NCBI GenBank assembly: GCA_029881555.1
Contig: JAOUMI010000034.1
Coordinates: 1 to 6,383 of the forward strand
Direction: 5' to 3'
Length of the DNA stretch: 6,383 nucleotides
Source: Candidatus Bathyarchaeota archaeon
GTDB lineage: Archaea > Thermoproteota > Bathyarchaeia > Bathyarchaeales > Bathyarchaeaceae
Shown here: one piece after another, positions 1 through 5,174 of the stretch
How positions within the stretch are numbered: the first letter of the stretch is position 1
Layout of the letters: each line of letters opens with the position of its first letter
Notes under the pieces: model-generated
What the model was told of the DNA's origin: nothing
The model's input: only the letters and a program-made list of their open reading frames with translations
Database searches by the model: none
Translations under genes and position numbers: made by a program

Positions 1-1
1 C

Positions 2-682
2 TCCCTTATTTCCAGATTGGATTTGGCGGATGTCTTACCCTACGATTTTCTTCCAACTGTCAAGAAATTGGAAAACGATCTCTCTTCGAGGAGAGTTAAG
101 ACAAGAGGCATCATTGACATTTCCAGATTGTTGAAGAAAACAAGAAAATTGAAAGCCTTAGCTAAAGAATTCAACGAATTGAAAAGTCTAAAAGTCGAAA
201 AAAACGCTGAATCCATTAACAGGTCTCAGCTTGAAATATGCTCATTGTTGAACAGACAAATGATAGGTACAGGTGACGAGATGAACAAAGACGCTGCCTG
301 GGTCATCGCCGAATGCCTAGACATGCTCGCGAAACTAAAAACTGCAGTGGAAGCATTACGGAATAACAATTTAGAGAAGGCAATCAAGTCGTTGAGCTCT
401 CTCCGAACCATGAGTTGGGGATTAAACGTCAACCTCAAAGTCTACAACCAAACATTCGATTTAATGACAAAACACTCTCGCTACCCCGGAATCTACTCAA
501 ATGTAATGGCTGAACTGCTATCTTTGTTAAATAAAAAGAGAAACAAAAAGATCAATGCGTCAGAAGAGTTGTCTTCCATCGAAAAAGAGTTCAACGACAA
601 GCTAGAAAAGGTTAATGCCAAACTGTCCGACCTTGAAGAGAGTGTTGAAAAATCCTCTCACAGACTAGTGCGCGCGAGTTAG
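2..682 (+). CDS. Hypothetical helical / coiled-coil protein, 5' end outside or at the window edge
   Basis: I do not recognise this protein. The reading frame is open from base 2 to a TAG at 680-682. The first possible start inside it is a TTG at 17 (221 residues from there), with no room to see a ribosome binding site or promoter, so the true start probably lies to the left and the gene is best treated as partial. Numbered from that TTG, the product is hydrophilic and rich in Lys, Glu, Leu and Ser. Lys/Arg-rich helices lie around residues 35-62, a middle helical part around 88-175 holds a Trp-Gly pair at 134-135, and a charged C-terminal segment at about 183-212 has coiled-coil character. No signal peptide, membrane segment, cysteine cluster or nucleotide-binding motif is visible. 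It converges on the downstream protease gene. A structural or scaffold role is possible but is only a guess from composition. Confidence 0.6.
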   Translation, partial: SLISRLDLADVLPYDFLPTVKKLENDLSSRRVKTRGIIDISRLLKKTRKLKALAKEFNELKSLKVEKNAESINRSQLEICSLLNRQMIGTGDEMNKDAAWVIAECLDMLAKLKTAVEALRNNNLEKAIKSLSSLRTMSWGLNVNLKVYNQTFDLMTKHSRYPGIYSNVMAELLSLLNKKRNKKINASEELSSIEKEFNDKLEKVNAKLSDLEESVEKSSHRLVRAS

Positions 683-713
683 TCAGAGGTCTTAAGGCTA
701 AAAACACTTAGAA

Positions 714-725
714 CTTAAAAACCCC
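714..725 (-). terminator. T-run terminator of the protease gene
   Basis: On the minus strand this segment reads G-rich and then five consecutive T (complement of A717-A721), about 65 bases after the protease stop codon. A second short T-rich stretch (complement of 774-780) lies nearer the stop. With the plus-strand T6 run next to it, the convergent gap appears to terminate transcription from both sides. This is inferred from composition. Confidence 0.35.
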
Positions 726-727
726 CA

Positions 728-740
728 CTCCTTTTTTGTA
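728..740 (+). terminator. T-run terminator of the first gene
   Basis: A pyrimidine-rich stretch with six consecutive T at 732-737 lies about 50 bases after the TAG of the coiled-coil gene, in the gap between two convergent genes. Archaeal RNA polymerase commonly terminates at such T-tracts without a hairpin, and none is obvious here. The assignment is by position and base composition only. Confidence 0.4.
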
Positions 741-785
741 TGAATCTAACCGTTGCGCTTATGCTCTTAATTCTTTAAAAACGTC

Positions 786-1712
786 TCAAATAGGAAAGGT
801 AAGACCAACCAATTCTCCAGACAATAAATAGCTCGATATTAAGTAACCCAATATAGCGCCGCTACAAAGATATGGCAGTCCTGCTTGTGGTTTTCCTTTG
901 ATGACTGTTCTCATGAGTGCTATGAAACCAAAAAGTGTACCAAGCATTACTGATAAGGCTATGAGGAGACCGTTACCAGCAATATTATGAAAGGTAGATG
1001 CAACCAAAAATCCTGGGATTATGATATCTCCCAATCCCATGAAAAATGCATGCCGTTCTTCGTCATCTCTGAGTTTTTCTTTTAAACTCTTTGTTTCTTT
1101 AATTAGAGAATACTCTCTGATTTTTGGTATAACCAATATAATAGGCAATTTAAGATCCAAAACAGTGTCCGCAAGATCAATCATGTGTTTAGTTTTGTAC
1201 ACCGATATTGCATCGTATATCGCTAATCCGATGAGCAAAACAATTACTAAAAAGATGCTCAATGAGATTCCAAATGTCGCAATAGCACCTACTCCTACTA
1301 TAATGCCGCATACGTCTATTACATACCATTCAGGATACTTGACAAGCGCTATCAGTAGAATAGCTGCGGCTGTTATAGAGAGAAATAACGACCACACTTC
1401 TGGAACTACAATAGCCAACAAAGGATAAAACATGAAGAAAGCAAAATACCCAGTTGCTCCTAGAATAATGCCCTGTATTAGTTGTTTCTTCCAAAATTTT
1501 GCAATCAACAATATTGCAACCGTAAATAGTACTAATGTCAAAAAGAAGTATACTATGTTCATTGGGTCATTTGGGTTATCAAATACAACCATGTCCGCGG
1601 CTTCAAACGGTCTTGTTACGAACAAAGCCAAACCATGGATGAGGACAAATAGACCACCCATCAGAAAAACAGGAAAGAAATCTTTCATTTCTGTTTTTTT
1701 ATCTTTGTTCAT
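786..1712 (-). CDS. Presenilin-like A22 family intramembrane aspartyl protease
   Basis: Integral membrane aspartyl protease of the archaeal presenilin/signal peptide peptidase group (A22, COG3389-type), predicted to cleave transmembrane segments within the lipid bilayer; its substrate is unknown. The 308 residues hold about nine hydrophobic segments, near 13-33, 52-72, 79-102, 106-124, 129-147, 149-170, 223-243, 247-270 and 277-298, matching the presenilin topology. The catalytic pair is visible: Tyr166-Asp167 in helix 6 and the GxGD motif Gly226-Leu-Gly-Asp229 in helix 7, separated by a charged cytosolic loop (about 172-222). The PAL-like motif of helix 9 is at 276-282 and reads Gln-Ala-Gly-Leu-Pro-Tyr-Leu, with AGL in place of canonical PAL. 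The ATG at 1712 follows a TATA box by about 30 bases, implying a very short leader and supporting this start. The gene is visibly more A+T-rich than the oxidoreductase and AdoMet synthetase genes. The family call is firm; the physiological role is open. Confidence 0.93.
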   Translation of the reverse strand: MNKDKKTEMKDFFPVFLMGGLFVLIHGLALFVTRPFEAADMVVFDNPNDPMNIVYFFLTLVLFTVAILLIAKFWKKQLIQGIILGATGYFAFFMFYPLLAIVVPEVWSLFLSITAAAILLIALVKYPEWYVIDVCGIIVGVGAIATFGISLSIFLVIVLLIGLAIYDAISVYKTKHMIDLADTVLDLKLPIILVIPKIREYSLIKETKSLKEKLRDDEERHAFFMGLGDIIIPGFLVASTFHNIAGNGLLIALSVMLGTLFGFIALMRTVIKGKPQAGLPYLCSGAILGYLISSYLLSGELVGLTFPI

Positions 1713-1735
1713 TGTTTTCTAAGAATAACACTTGC

Positions 1736-1748
1736 CTATTTATAGGGT
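1736..1748 (-). promoter_or_regulatory. TATA box for the presenilin-like protease
   Basis: On the minus strand this reads CCCTATAAATAGG, an excellent archaeal TATA element (core CTATAAATA at 1738-1746). An A-rich stretch immediately upstream (complement of about 1747-1755) could act as a BRE. The core is centred about 30 bases before the ATG at 1712, so transcription starting about 25 bases downstream would give a leader of only a few bases. Confidence 0.7.
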
Positions 1749-1999
1749 TTGATCGTTAAGAAAATCGAATGCACATGGCTATCACACTTTATCGAATAGA
1801 GTCTCCGCGAACAGATTTTCATTGAACAGAACACTCCAGAGCCTAAAGATAAAAAGATAGGAGATGTCGAGACAAGTAAATCGCGTTCTGAAGACGGCAC
1901 AGCCTTGTTTGTCAGGACCGATGTCTCGATGAGAATAACCTAAAAAGATCAGCGGAAAAGACATTCAATCTGATTGCTGCAAAGGTTTTTCAAACATAT
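1747..1999. other. Intergenic region without a convincing gene
   Basis: Apart from the hairpin at 1865-1931, this stretch holds a direct repeat GAACAGA (1809-1815 and 1824-1830), two copies of ATCGAAT (around 1764 and 1791), and a minus-strand T5 run (complement of 1942-1946) about 55 bases beyond the PsbP-like stop codon, which could terminate that gene. The only longer frame is 60 codons on the minus strand (1782-1964). It lacks a start signal and protein-like composition, and I do not call it a gene. Confidence 0.5.
1865..1931 (+). ncRNA. Candidate structured RNA: long nested hairpin in the intergenic region
   Basis: The 253-base gap between the protease promoter and the end of the PsbP-like gene has no convincing coding frame, but it contains a long imperfect hairpin. 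The outer stem TCGAGACA (1867-1874) pairs with TGTCTCGA (1922-1929) over eight bases, and two G-U pairs extend it to 1865/1931. After a six-base bulge (1875-1880) comes an inner stem: 1881-1883 with 1919-1921, then 1885-1891 with 1912-1918, leaving one bulged base (1884). The apical loop (1892-1911) can form a further small GGC/GCC stem. All three wobbles are G-U only on the plus strand and would be C-A mismatches on the minus strand, which favours a plus-strand transcript. A T5 run at 1986-1990 could end it. A weak TATA-like site (around 1787-1793) lies upstream. No known RNA family is recognised, and a cis-acting hairpin or protein-binding site is an alternative. Confidence 0.35.
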
Positions 2000-2494
2000 T
2001 TAGTAATGGCATCTAAACGTTTTCTGCATATGCTCAAAAACATCTGCTTGTTCCATTGATCGTTCATCTGAGCTTGGTGATCCATGCAGTACAAAATATC
2101 GGGCGGTTTGTTCACAGTAGAGATGGAATGACCAAACCTCCCTCGAAACCTCTCTTCTTCTAAGAAAGGTGGCTTGGATGAATGTTGCCTTTAAATGAGT
2201 GGAGATAGCTCTGTGCCCGTTTATCTCTAGTTCTTTTCGCTCAACAATATCCATAGACTTCACGCCTCGAGTCTTTTCCACCTTCTCTATGGTTCGCTCC
2301 ACATGCTCATCGACTGACGCATACTTCTTCTTGGCGTCTTCGAGAACACCCCAAAAAACAAACATTCCATCGCTCTCAGGGGAGTGGAACGCAACTTCTC
2401 CTGTCTTTTTCTCGGACTTCGGGTTTAATTTCACTCTCCAATCCTTGGGATATTCCACCTCGAATCCGTAAATTGAGAAGTGATCATATTGCAT
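2000..2494 (-). CDS. Small PsbP/DUF1795-like conserved hypothetical protein
   Basis: A 164-residue soluble protein whose function I cannot name. The N-terminal pattern, a Tyr-Gly-Phe-x-Val-x-Tyr-Pro-x-x-Trp stretch at residues 9-19, resembles the opening strand of PsbP/Mog1-fold and DUF1795-type proteins. So do the Ile-Asn-Gly-His-Arg-Ala turn (91-96) and the closing Met-x-Lys-Thr-Phe-Arg segment (156-161). Between them lies a charged helix (about 60-76) followed by alternating strand-like segments (99-110, 119-137). Unlike many PsbP-like proteins it has no signal peptide, lipobox or membrane helix, so it should be cytoplasmic. The ATG at 2494 is preceded by an A/T-rich TATA-like site at 2518-2533, giving at most a very short leader; no Shine-Dalgarno sequence is seen. 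It is transcribed divergently from the LLM oxidoreductase. The open reading frame is convincing; the fold assignment is tentative and rests on motif resemblance only. Confidence 0.75.
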   Translation of the reverse strand: MQYDHFSIYGFEVEYPKDWRVKLNPKSEKKTGEVAFHSPESDGMFVFWGVLEDAKKKYASVDEHVERTIEKVEKTRGVKSMDIVERKELEINGHRAISTHLKATFIQATFLRRREVSREVWSFHLYCEQTARYFVLHGSPSSDERSMEQADVFEHMQKTFRCHY

Positions 2495-2517
2495 GCTTAA
2501 TCTGGGGAATAAATGTT

Positions 2518-2533
2518 CTTATAATATTTAAGG
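2518..2533 (-). promoter_or_regulatory. TATA-like element of the PsbP-like gene
   Basis: The minus strand reads CCTTAAATATTATAAG here. Two overlapping TATA-like cores (TTAAATA and ATTATAAG) lie about 34 and 27 bases before the ATG at 2494, so the transcript would be leaderless or carry only a few untranslated bases. Confidence 0.5.
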
Positions 2534-2640
2534 TTCTTCCAACTAGCCTAGCCGCGCCGCGCATTAAAGGCTAAACTGCCAGAATGTATCTGTAAATTAT
2601 CTGGAAAAACACATATTCGAAAGCCCTTCATAAATGGAAA
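2534..2640. other. Spacer between divergent promoters, with weak dyads
   Basis: Between the two divergent TATA boxes there is a G+C-rich patch with a tandem TAGCC (2544-2553), a TAGCC/GGCTA inverted pair (2549-2553 with 2569-2573), and a CCAGA/TCTGG dyad spaced by 16 bases (2579-2583 with 2600-2604). These short symmetries could be operator sites for a regulator acting on both genes, but they are near what chance would give. No gene is seen here. Confidence 0.25.
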
Positions 2641-2643
2641 GAT

Positions 2644-2654
2644 TTTTTATAAAA
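2644..2654 (+). promoter_or_regulatory. TATA box of the LLM oxidoreductase gene
   Basis: TTTTTATAAAA is centred 26 bases before the ATG at 2675. That is the usual archaeal distance from TATA box to transcription start, so the mRNA is predicted to begin at or next to the start codon. No Shine-Dalgarno sequence is present between them, in agreement with leaderless translation. Confidence 0.7.
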
Positions 2655-2674
2655 GTTTTCTACAACATACATCT

Positions 2675-3763
2675 ATGGAAACTTCAGAGATAAAATTTGG
2701 ATATAACATATTGTCCCTCTCCGCCTTAGACTCCGTAAGAGCCGGCGTCATGGCAGAGAAACACGGATTCGACTCAGTGTGGGTCCCTGACCACCTCATC
2801 GAGGATGGAGCCCTTGTAGACCCTTGGAGCGTCATGGCAGTCATAGGCACCCAGACGAAACATGTCTTCCTATGTACCGGTGTTACCGACACCCAGAGGT
2901 GTCACCCAGCCAAGACAGCCCAATCCGTTGCCACCGTCGACGAGCTCAGCCACGGTCGGGCTGGCTTGGGCATCGGTGCAGGTGAAGTTATGAACATCGT
3001 CCCTTTTGGCATCCCTTGGGATGATGATCCCCGCGATAGAGCACAGAGGCTGAGGGAAGCAATCGAGGTTATCAAGCTCTTGTGGGGGTCTTCGAAGGAG
3101 AAGATGGTAAGTTATGAGGGTAAGTTCTTCTGGTTGAAGAATGCTTGGCTGGACCAGCACTCAACCCAGAAGCCCCATCCACCCGTCTACGTCGGGGCTC
3201 TCTCATCTACTCGACTGCTTGAACTCACTGGAGAAATAGGCGACGGCTGGTATTCATGGTTAGTCACTCCTGAAACCTACACTAAACGGCGGGAGAAAAT
3301 AAAGAGAGCAGCAGAGAGAACTGGGAGGAAACTGGAAGACATAGACACGGTTGCAACAATCTACACAGCGTTCGCAGATGATCCTAGGACCCAGAGGAAA
3401 CTCACGGAATTGACTAGAATCGAAATCTTGATGTCAGACTACACTGGCTTGAAGAGTTTCGGAGTTAAACTGCCATTACCTGAACGGTACACATATCAGT
3501 ATGTCTCAGTCACTGAGAGGTACTCACCGGTCCTTGTGGAAATGGCGAGACAGATACCTGAAGAAATATTCAAAAAGTACGCGGCAATCGGCAGTGTCGA
3601 TGACTGTATCGATTTTATCGAAAGCTTTGTCAAAGTTGGAGCCAAACACATATCCGTCTGTGACTTGATGATTGACGTGAAGGGATTAGCCGGCGTCGAG
3701 GAAACCCTCAAAACCTATGGTAGTAAGATTATACCTTACTTCAAGGAGCAGACTCGGAAATAG
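2675..3763 (+). CDS. LLM-family F420/flavin-dependent oxidoreductase, Mer-like
   Basis: Cytosolic TIM-barrel oxidoreductase of the bacterial-luciferase-like superfamily, in the branch resembling coenzyme F420-dependent methylenetetrahydromethanopterin reductase (Mer), which converts methylene- to methyl-H4MPT in archaeal C1 pathways. Visible hallmarks are Gly-Phe-Asp-Ser-Val-Trp-Val-Pro-Asp-His (31-40) in the cofactor pocket; Thr-Gly-Val-Thr-Asp (68-72), where Mer has its characteristic bulged strand; the stretch from His77-Pro-Ala to Ser92-His-Gly-Arg; Gly-Ile-Gly-Ala-Gly-Glu (99-104), typical of F420 binders; Pro-Val-Tyr-Val-Gly-Ala (170-175); and Ile-Gly-Asp-Gly-Trp (188-192). The C-terminal Ile-Gly-Ser-Val-Asp-Asp segment (305-310) matches the usual end of the barrel. 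At 362 residues it is longer than typical Mer (about 320-330), with extra sequence around 138-168 and 245-285, so another F420-dependent substrate is quite possible. I therefore give no gene symbol. The start is fixed by the TATA box 26 bases upstream. Its 3' end converges on the DHH gene. Confidence 0.9.
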   Translation: METSEIKFGYNILSLSALDSVRAGVMAEKHGFDSVWVPDHLIEDGALVDPWSVMAVIGTQTKHVFLCTGVTDTQRCHPAKTAQSVATVDELSHGRAGLGIGAGEVMNIVPFGIPWDDDPRDRAQRLREAIEVIKLLWGSSKEKMVSYEGKFFWLKNAWLDQHSTQKPHPPVYVGALSSTRLLELTGEIGDGWYSWLVTPETYTKRREKIKRAAERTGRKLEDIDTVATIYTAFADDPRTQRKLTELTRIEILMSDYTGLKSFGVKLPLPERYTYQYVSVTERYSPVLVEMARQIPEEIFKKYAAIGSVDDCIDFIESFVKVGAKHISVCDLMIDVKGLAGVEETLKTYGSKIIPYFKEQTRK

Positions 3764-3771
3764 GAAACGTA

Positions 3772-3810
3772 ACTGTGAGGCTTAATCAACCGCATCTAAA
3801 TTCACACAGT
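3772..3810. repeat. Inverted repeat in the convergent gene gap
   Basis: ACTGTG (3772-3777) and CACAGT (3805-3810) form a six-base perfect inverted pair around a 28-base loop. It spans the 38-base gap between two convergent genes and reaches the last codons of the DHH gene. No T-run follows closely, so a terminator role for either gene is only suggested by position. Confidence 0.25.
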
Positions 3811-4977
3811 AGCAACCTTTTCCGCCTTCTCAATAAGAACTTCCTTTTTGTCCACCGGGATGACAACGTTGGCGGCGTACTTGTGACCATCGGCAACGCC
3901 AAATCCCCTAGAAGCTTTTATTAACAAATCGACAGCGCTTGGTATCTTTCCTTGATCGATAAGCGTTTTCATGTCCCTTGAGACGCGAACAGAAGCCTTC
4001 GCAAGTCCTCCTTCAAGTCTTCCCCAGCCTGGCACTTCTGGCTGCACATTCATGACTCCGAGAATGTACTTGTTAGGCTTGATCAGCCTCCTTTGATAGG
4101 ACAGGAAGGAACAGAACTGCCCTATGACCTTCGTGCCCATCCCCCTGTACACGTCTACAGCGTCAAACCACTGGATGTGATCGGTTTCCCTCAACCGCTC
4201 GCGGTAAAGCCTCGCCAGAATACGCTTGTTCGCCTCCTTCCTCCTCCCCTCCAACTCCCTGATTTTCCGTCTAATCTCGTCAGTTATTCCTTCCAAGCAG
4301 GCTTTGATCCCGAGTTCTGGGCCTCCTTCATAGTAGCCCGTGGCTCCCAAAATCTGGAGCTTGGAGAAAAGGTTTCCGAAGCTGATCCCGAGCTTCACAG
4401 ACTTCGTTTTCTTTCCCTCAACCCTAACAACTCCGTTTTCAACAGCCTCATCTAGCACAACCTTGTTTAGGCCTATGAATCCGCTTGGAATCTCACAGCT
4501 TCCTACTAGCGCCAGATAGGAAAGATCCTTGTTGCGTTCGCTCAGAGCCTTTGCAAACAGGTAGCAGCAGGTGGCGCCGGAGAAGTCGTTTTCTCCGCGA
4601 AAGCCATAATGCTCCAGATTAAGGTCGTAAACCCGTGGGTCGCTTGCTGGCATGGGATCGTGATGGTCCAGAATAATGACTAGGTTTCGGCTGGAGTTGC
4701 GTTCAGAGATGAAGTCGGCGTGGGAAGAGCCTATATCCACATAGAAGATGACCTGACCCTCACCTTGATGCAGGCTCTCAACAACCTCCGGGTAAACTTT
4801 CTCTAAACAAAACATTCTAGCCCCGTATCCTTCCCGCTCCAATGCCGCCTTAGTAACCGCAGCCGAGCAAAGGCCATCTGCATCATCGTGATGAACCAAA
4901 ACGATCTTCACAGGCTTCGTTTGCCTCAACGCGGAGATTGCTGCTTCTACCTTTTTCTCAAACTCTTCGTAGCTCAT
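3802..4977 (-). CDS. RecJ-like DHH/DHHA1 phosphoesterase, degenerate motif IV
   Basis: Cytosolic member of the DHH phosphoesterase superfamily, which includes RecJ and archaeal GAN exonucleases, Cdc45 and oligonucleotide/cyclic-dinucleotide phosphodiesterases; members hydrolyse phosphodiester bonds with Mn2+. The 391 residues show motif I His30-Asp-Asp-Ala-Asp-Gly35, motif II around Asp81 (Val-Asp-Ile-Gly-Ser-Ser-His), and motif III Asp104-His-His-Asp-Pro. A Ser-Gly-Ala-Thr segment (133-136) follows. At the motif IV position, where related proteins carry a metal-binding Asp after an Ala-Leu-x-Gly strand, the sequence reads Gly159-Ser-Cys-Glu-Ile-Pro with no Asp. A charged helix (about 230-266) links to a C-terminal DHHA1-like domain ending in Gly-Phe-Gly-Val-Ala-Asp-Gly-His-Lys-Tyr-Ala-Ala (358-369), the degenerate counterpart of the GGGH substrate loop. 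The ATG at 4977 puts motif I at the normal distance from the N-terminus. Whether it is a nuclease, a small-nucleotide phosphodiesterase or a catalytically weak replication-associated homologue cannot be decided from sequence. Confidence 0.88.
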   Translation of the reverse strand: MSYEEFEKKVEAAISALRQTKPVKIVLVHHDDADGLCSAAVTKAALEREGYGARMFCLEKVYPEVVESLHQGEGQVIFYVDIGSSHADFISERNSSRNLVIILDHHDPMPASDPRVYDLNLEHYGFRGENDFSGATCCYLFAKALSERNKDLSYLALVGSCEIPSGFIGLNKVVLDEAVENGVVRVEGKKTKSVKLGISFGNLFSKLQILGATGYYEGGPELGIKACLEGITDEIRRKIRELEGRRKEANKRILARLYRERLRETDHIQWFDAVDVYRGMGTKVIGQFCSFLSYQRRLIKPNKYILGVMNVQPEVPGWGRLEGGLAKASVRVSRDMKTLIDQGKIPSAVDLLIKASRGFGVADGHKYAANVVIPVDKKEVLIEKAEKVATV

Positions 4978-5004
4978 AACAACCCCAACATAAAAAGTTG
5001 TGGA

Positions 5005-5017
5005 GCTACTTAAAATC
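5005..5017 (-). promoter_or_regulatory. Possible TATA-like element of the DHH gene
   Basis: The minus strand reads GATTTTAAGTAGC, centred about 35 bases before the ATG at 4977, which would leave a leader of about ten bases. A better-looking CTTTTTATG (complement of 4989-4997) lies only 16 bases from the start, too close for a promoter of this ATG. Assignment is uncertain. Confidence 0.3.
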
Positions 5018-5064
5018 TAAGCGGACGCCATGCTGAAGCAGAGCTGGTTTTCTGAGACGTTTGA

Positions 5065-5092
5065 CGGGGGACTGCATTAGTCTCTTTGCCCG
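5065..5092 (+). other. Hairpin upstream of the AdoMet synthetase promoter
   Basis: Bases 5068-5073 pair with 5079-5084 (six pairs, one G-U, five-base loop). CGG (5065-5067) can add three pairs with CCG (5090-5092) across a bulge. It lies upstream of the predicted TATA box for the AdoMet synthetase gene, so it would not be in that mRNA; it could be a short terminator-like fold or chance. No SAM riboswitch architecture is recognisable. Confidence 0.2.
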
Positions 5093-5130
5093 CTTTCTGT
5101 GATTGTGAAGTTCATGTTGCGAGTATCGCA

Positions 5131-5141
5131 AATAATATATG
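5131..5141 (+). promoter_or_regulatory. TATA box of the AdoMet synthetase gene
   Basis: AATAATATATG is centred near 5136. A transcription start about 25 bases downstream falls near 5160, leaving a leader of roughly 15 bases that just contains the GAGGTG ribosome binding site. This predicted start lies after the in-frame ATG at 5154, arguing against that ATG as the translation start. Confidence 0.55.
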
Positions 5142-5162
5142 AGTTGAGCTATAATGTTCGCC

Positions 5163-5168
5163 GAGGTG
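5163..5168 (+). promoter_or_regulatory. Shine-Dalgarno site choosing the AdoMet synthetase start
   Basis: GAGGTG, complementary to the archaeal 16S rRNA 3' end, is followed by six bases and then ATG at 5175. It lies downstream of the alternative in-frame ATG at 5154, so it selects the later start. That start also gives the N-terminus Met-Arg-Asn-Ile-Val usual for this family. Confidence 0.7.
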
Positions 5169-5174
5169 GGCTGC

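Noticed and set aside
1021..1722. Two plus-strand open frames opposite the protease gene
   Set aside because: Antisense shadows of a gene with clear catalytic motifs and a promoter; no start signals of their own.
1865..1940. H/ACA guide RNA reading of the hairpin
   Set aside because: The internal loop is one-sided, there is no clear kink-turn in the apical part, and no ACA follows at the proper distance.
1782..1964. 60-codon minus-strand open frame
   Set aside because: No start signals, composition unlike a protein, and it covers the hairpin whose wobble pairs point to the other strand.
1920..1980. C/D box guide RNA (CGATGAG and CTGA look-alikes)
   Set aside because: The C box is imperfect and no D'/C' pair is found at the expected spacing.
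4093..4455. 120-codon plus-strand frame opposite the DHH gene
   Set aside because: Low-complexity shadow of the DHH coding sequence with no family features.
5020..5094. tRNA-sized segment with complementary ends
   Set aside because: Only five end pairs, no T-loop GTTCRA sequence, no anticodon arm or D-arm in register.
4978..5174. SAM riboswitch ahead of the AdoMet synthetase gene
   Set aside because: The predicted leader is only about 15 bases and nothing upstream matches a known SAM riboswitch layout.
5154..5174. ATG at 5154 as start of the AdoMet synthetase
   Set aside because: It lies before the predicted transcription start and before the Shine-Dalgarno site; the family N-terminus fits ATG 5175.
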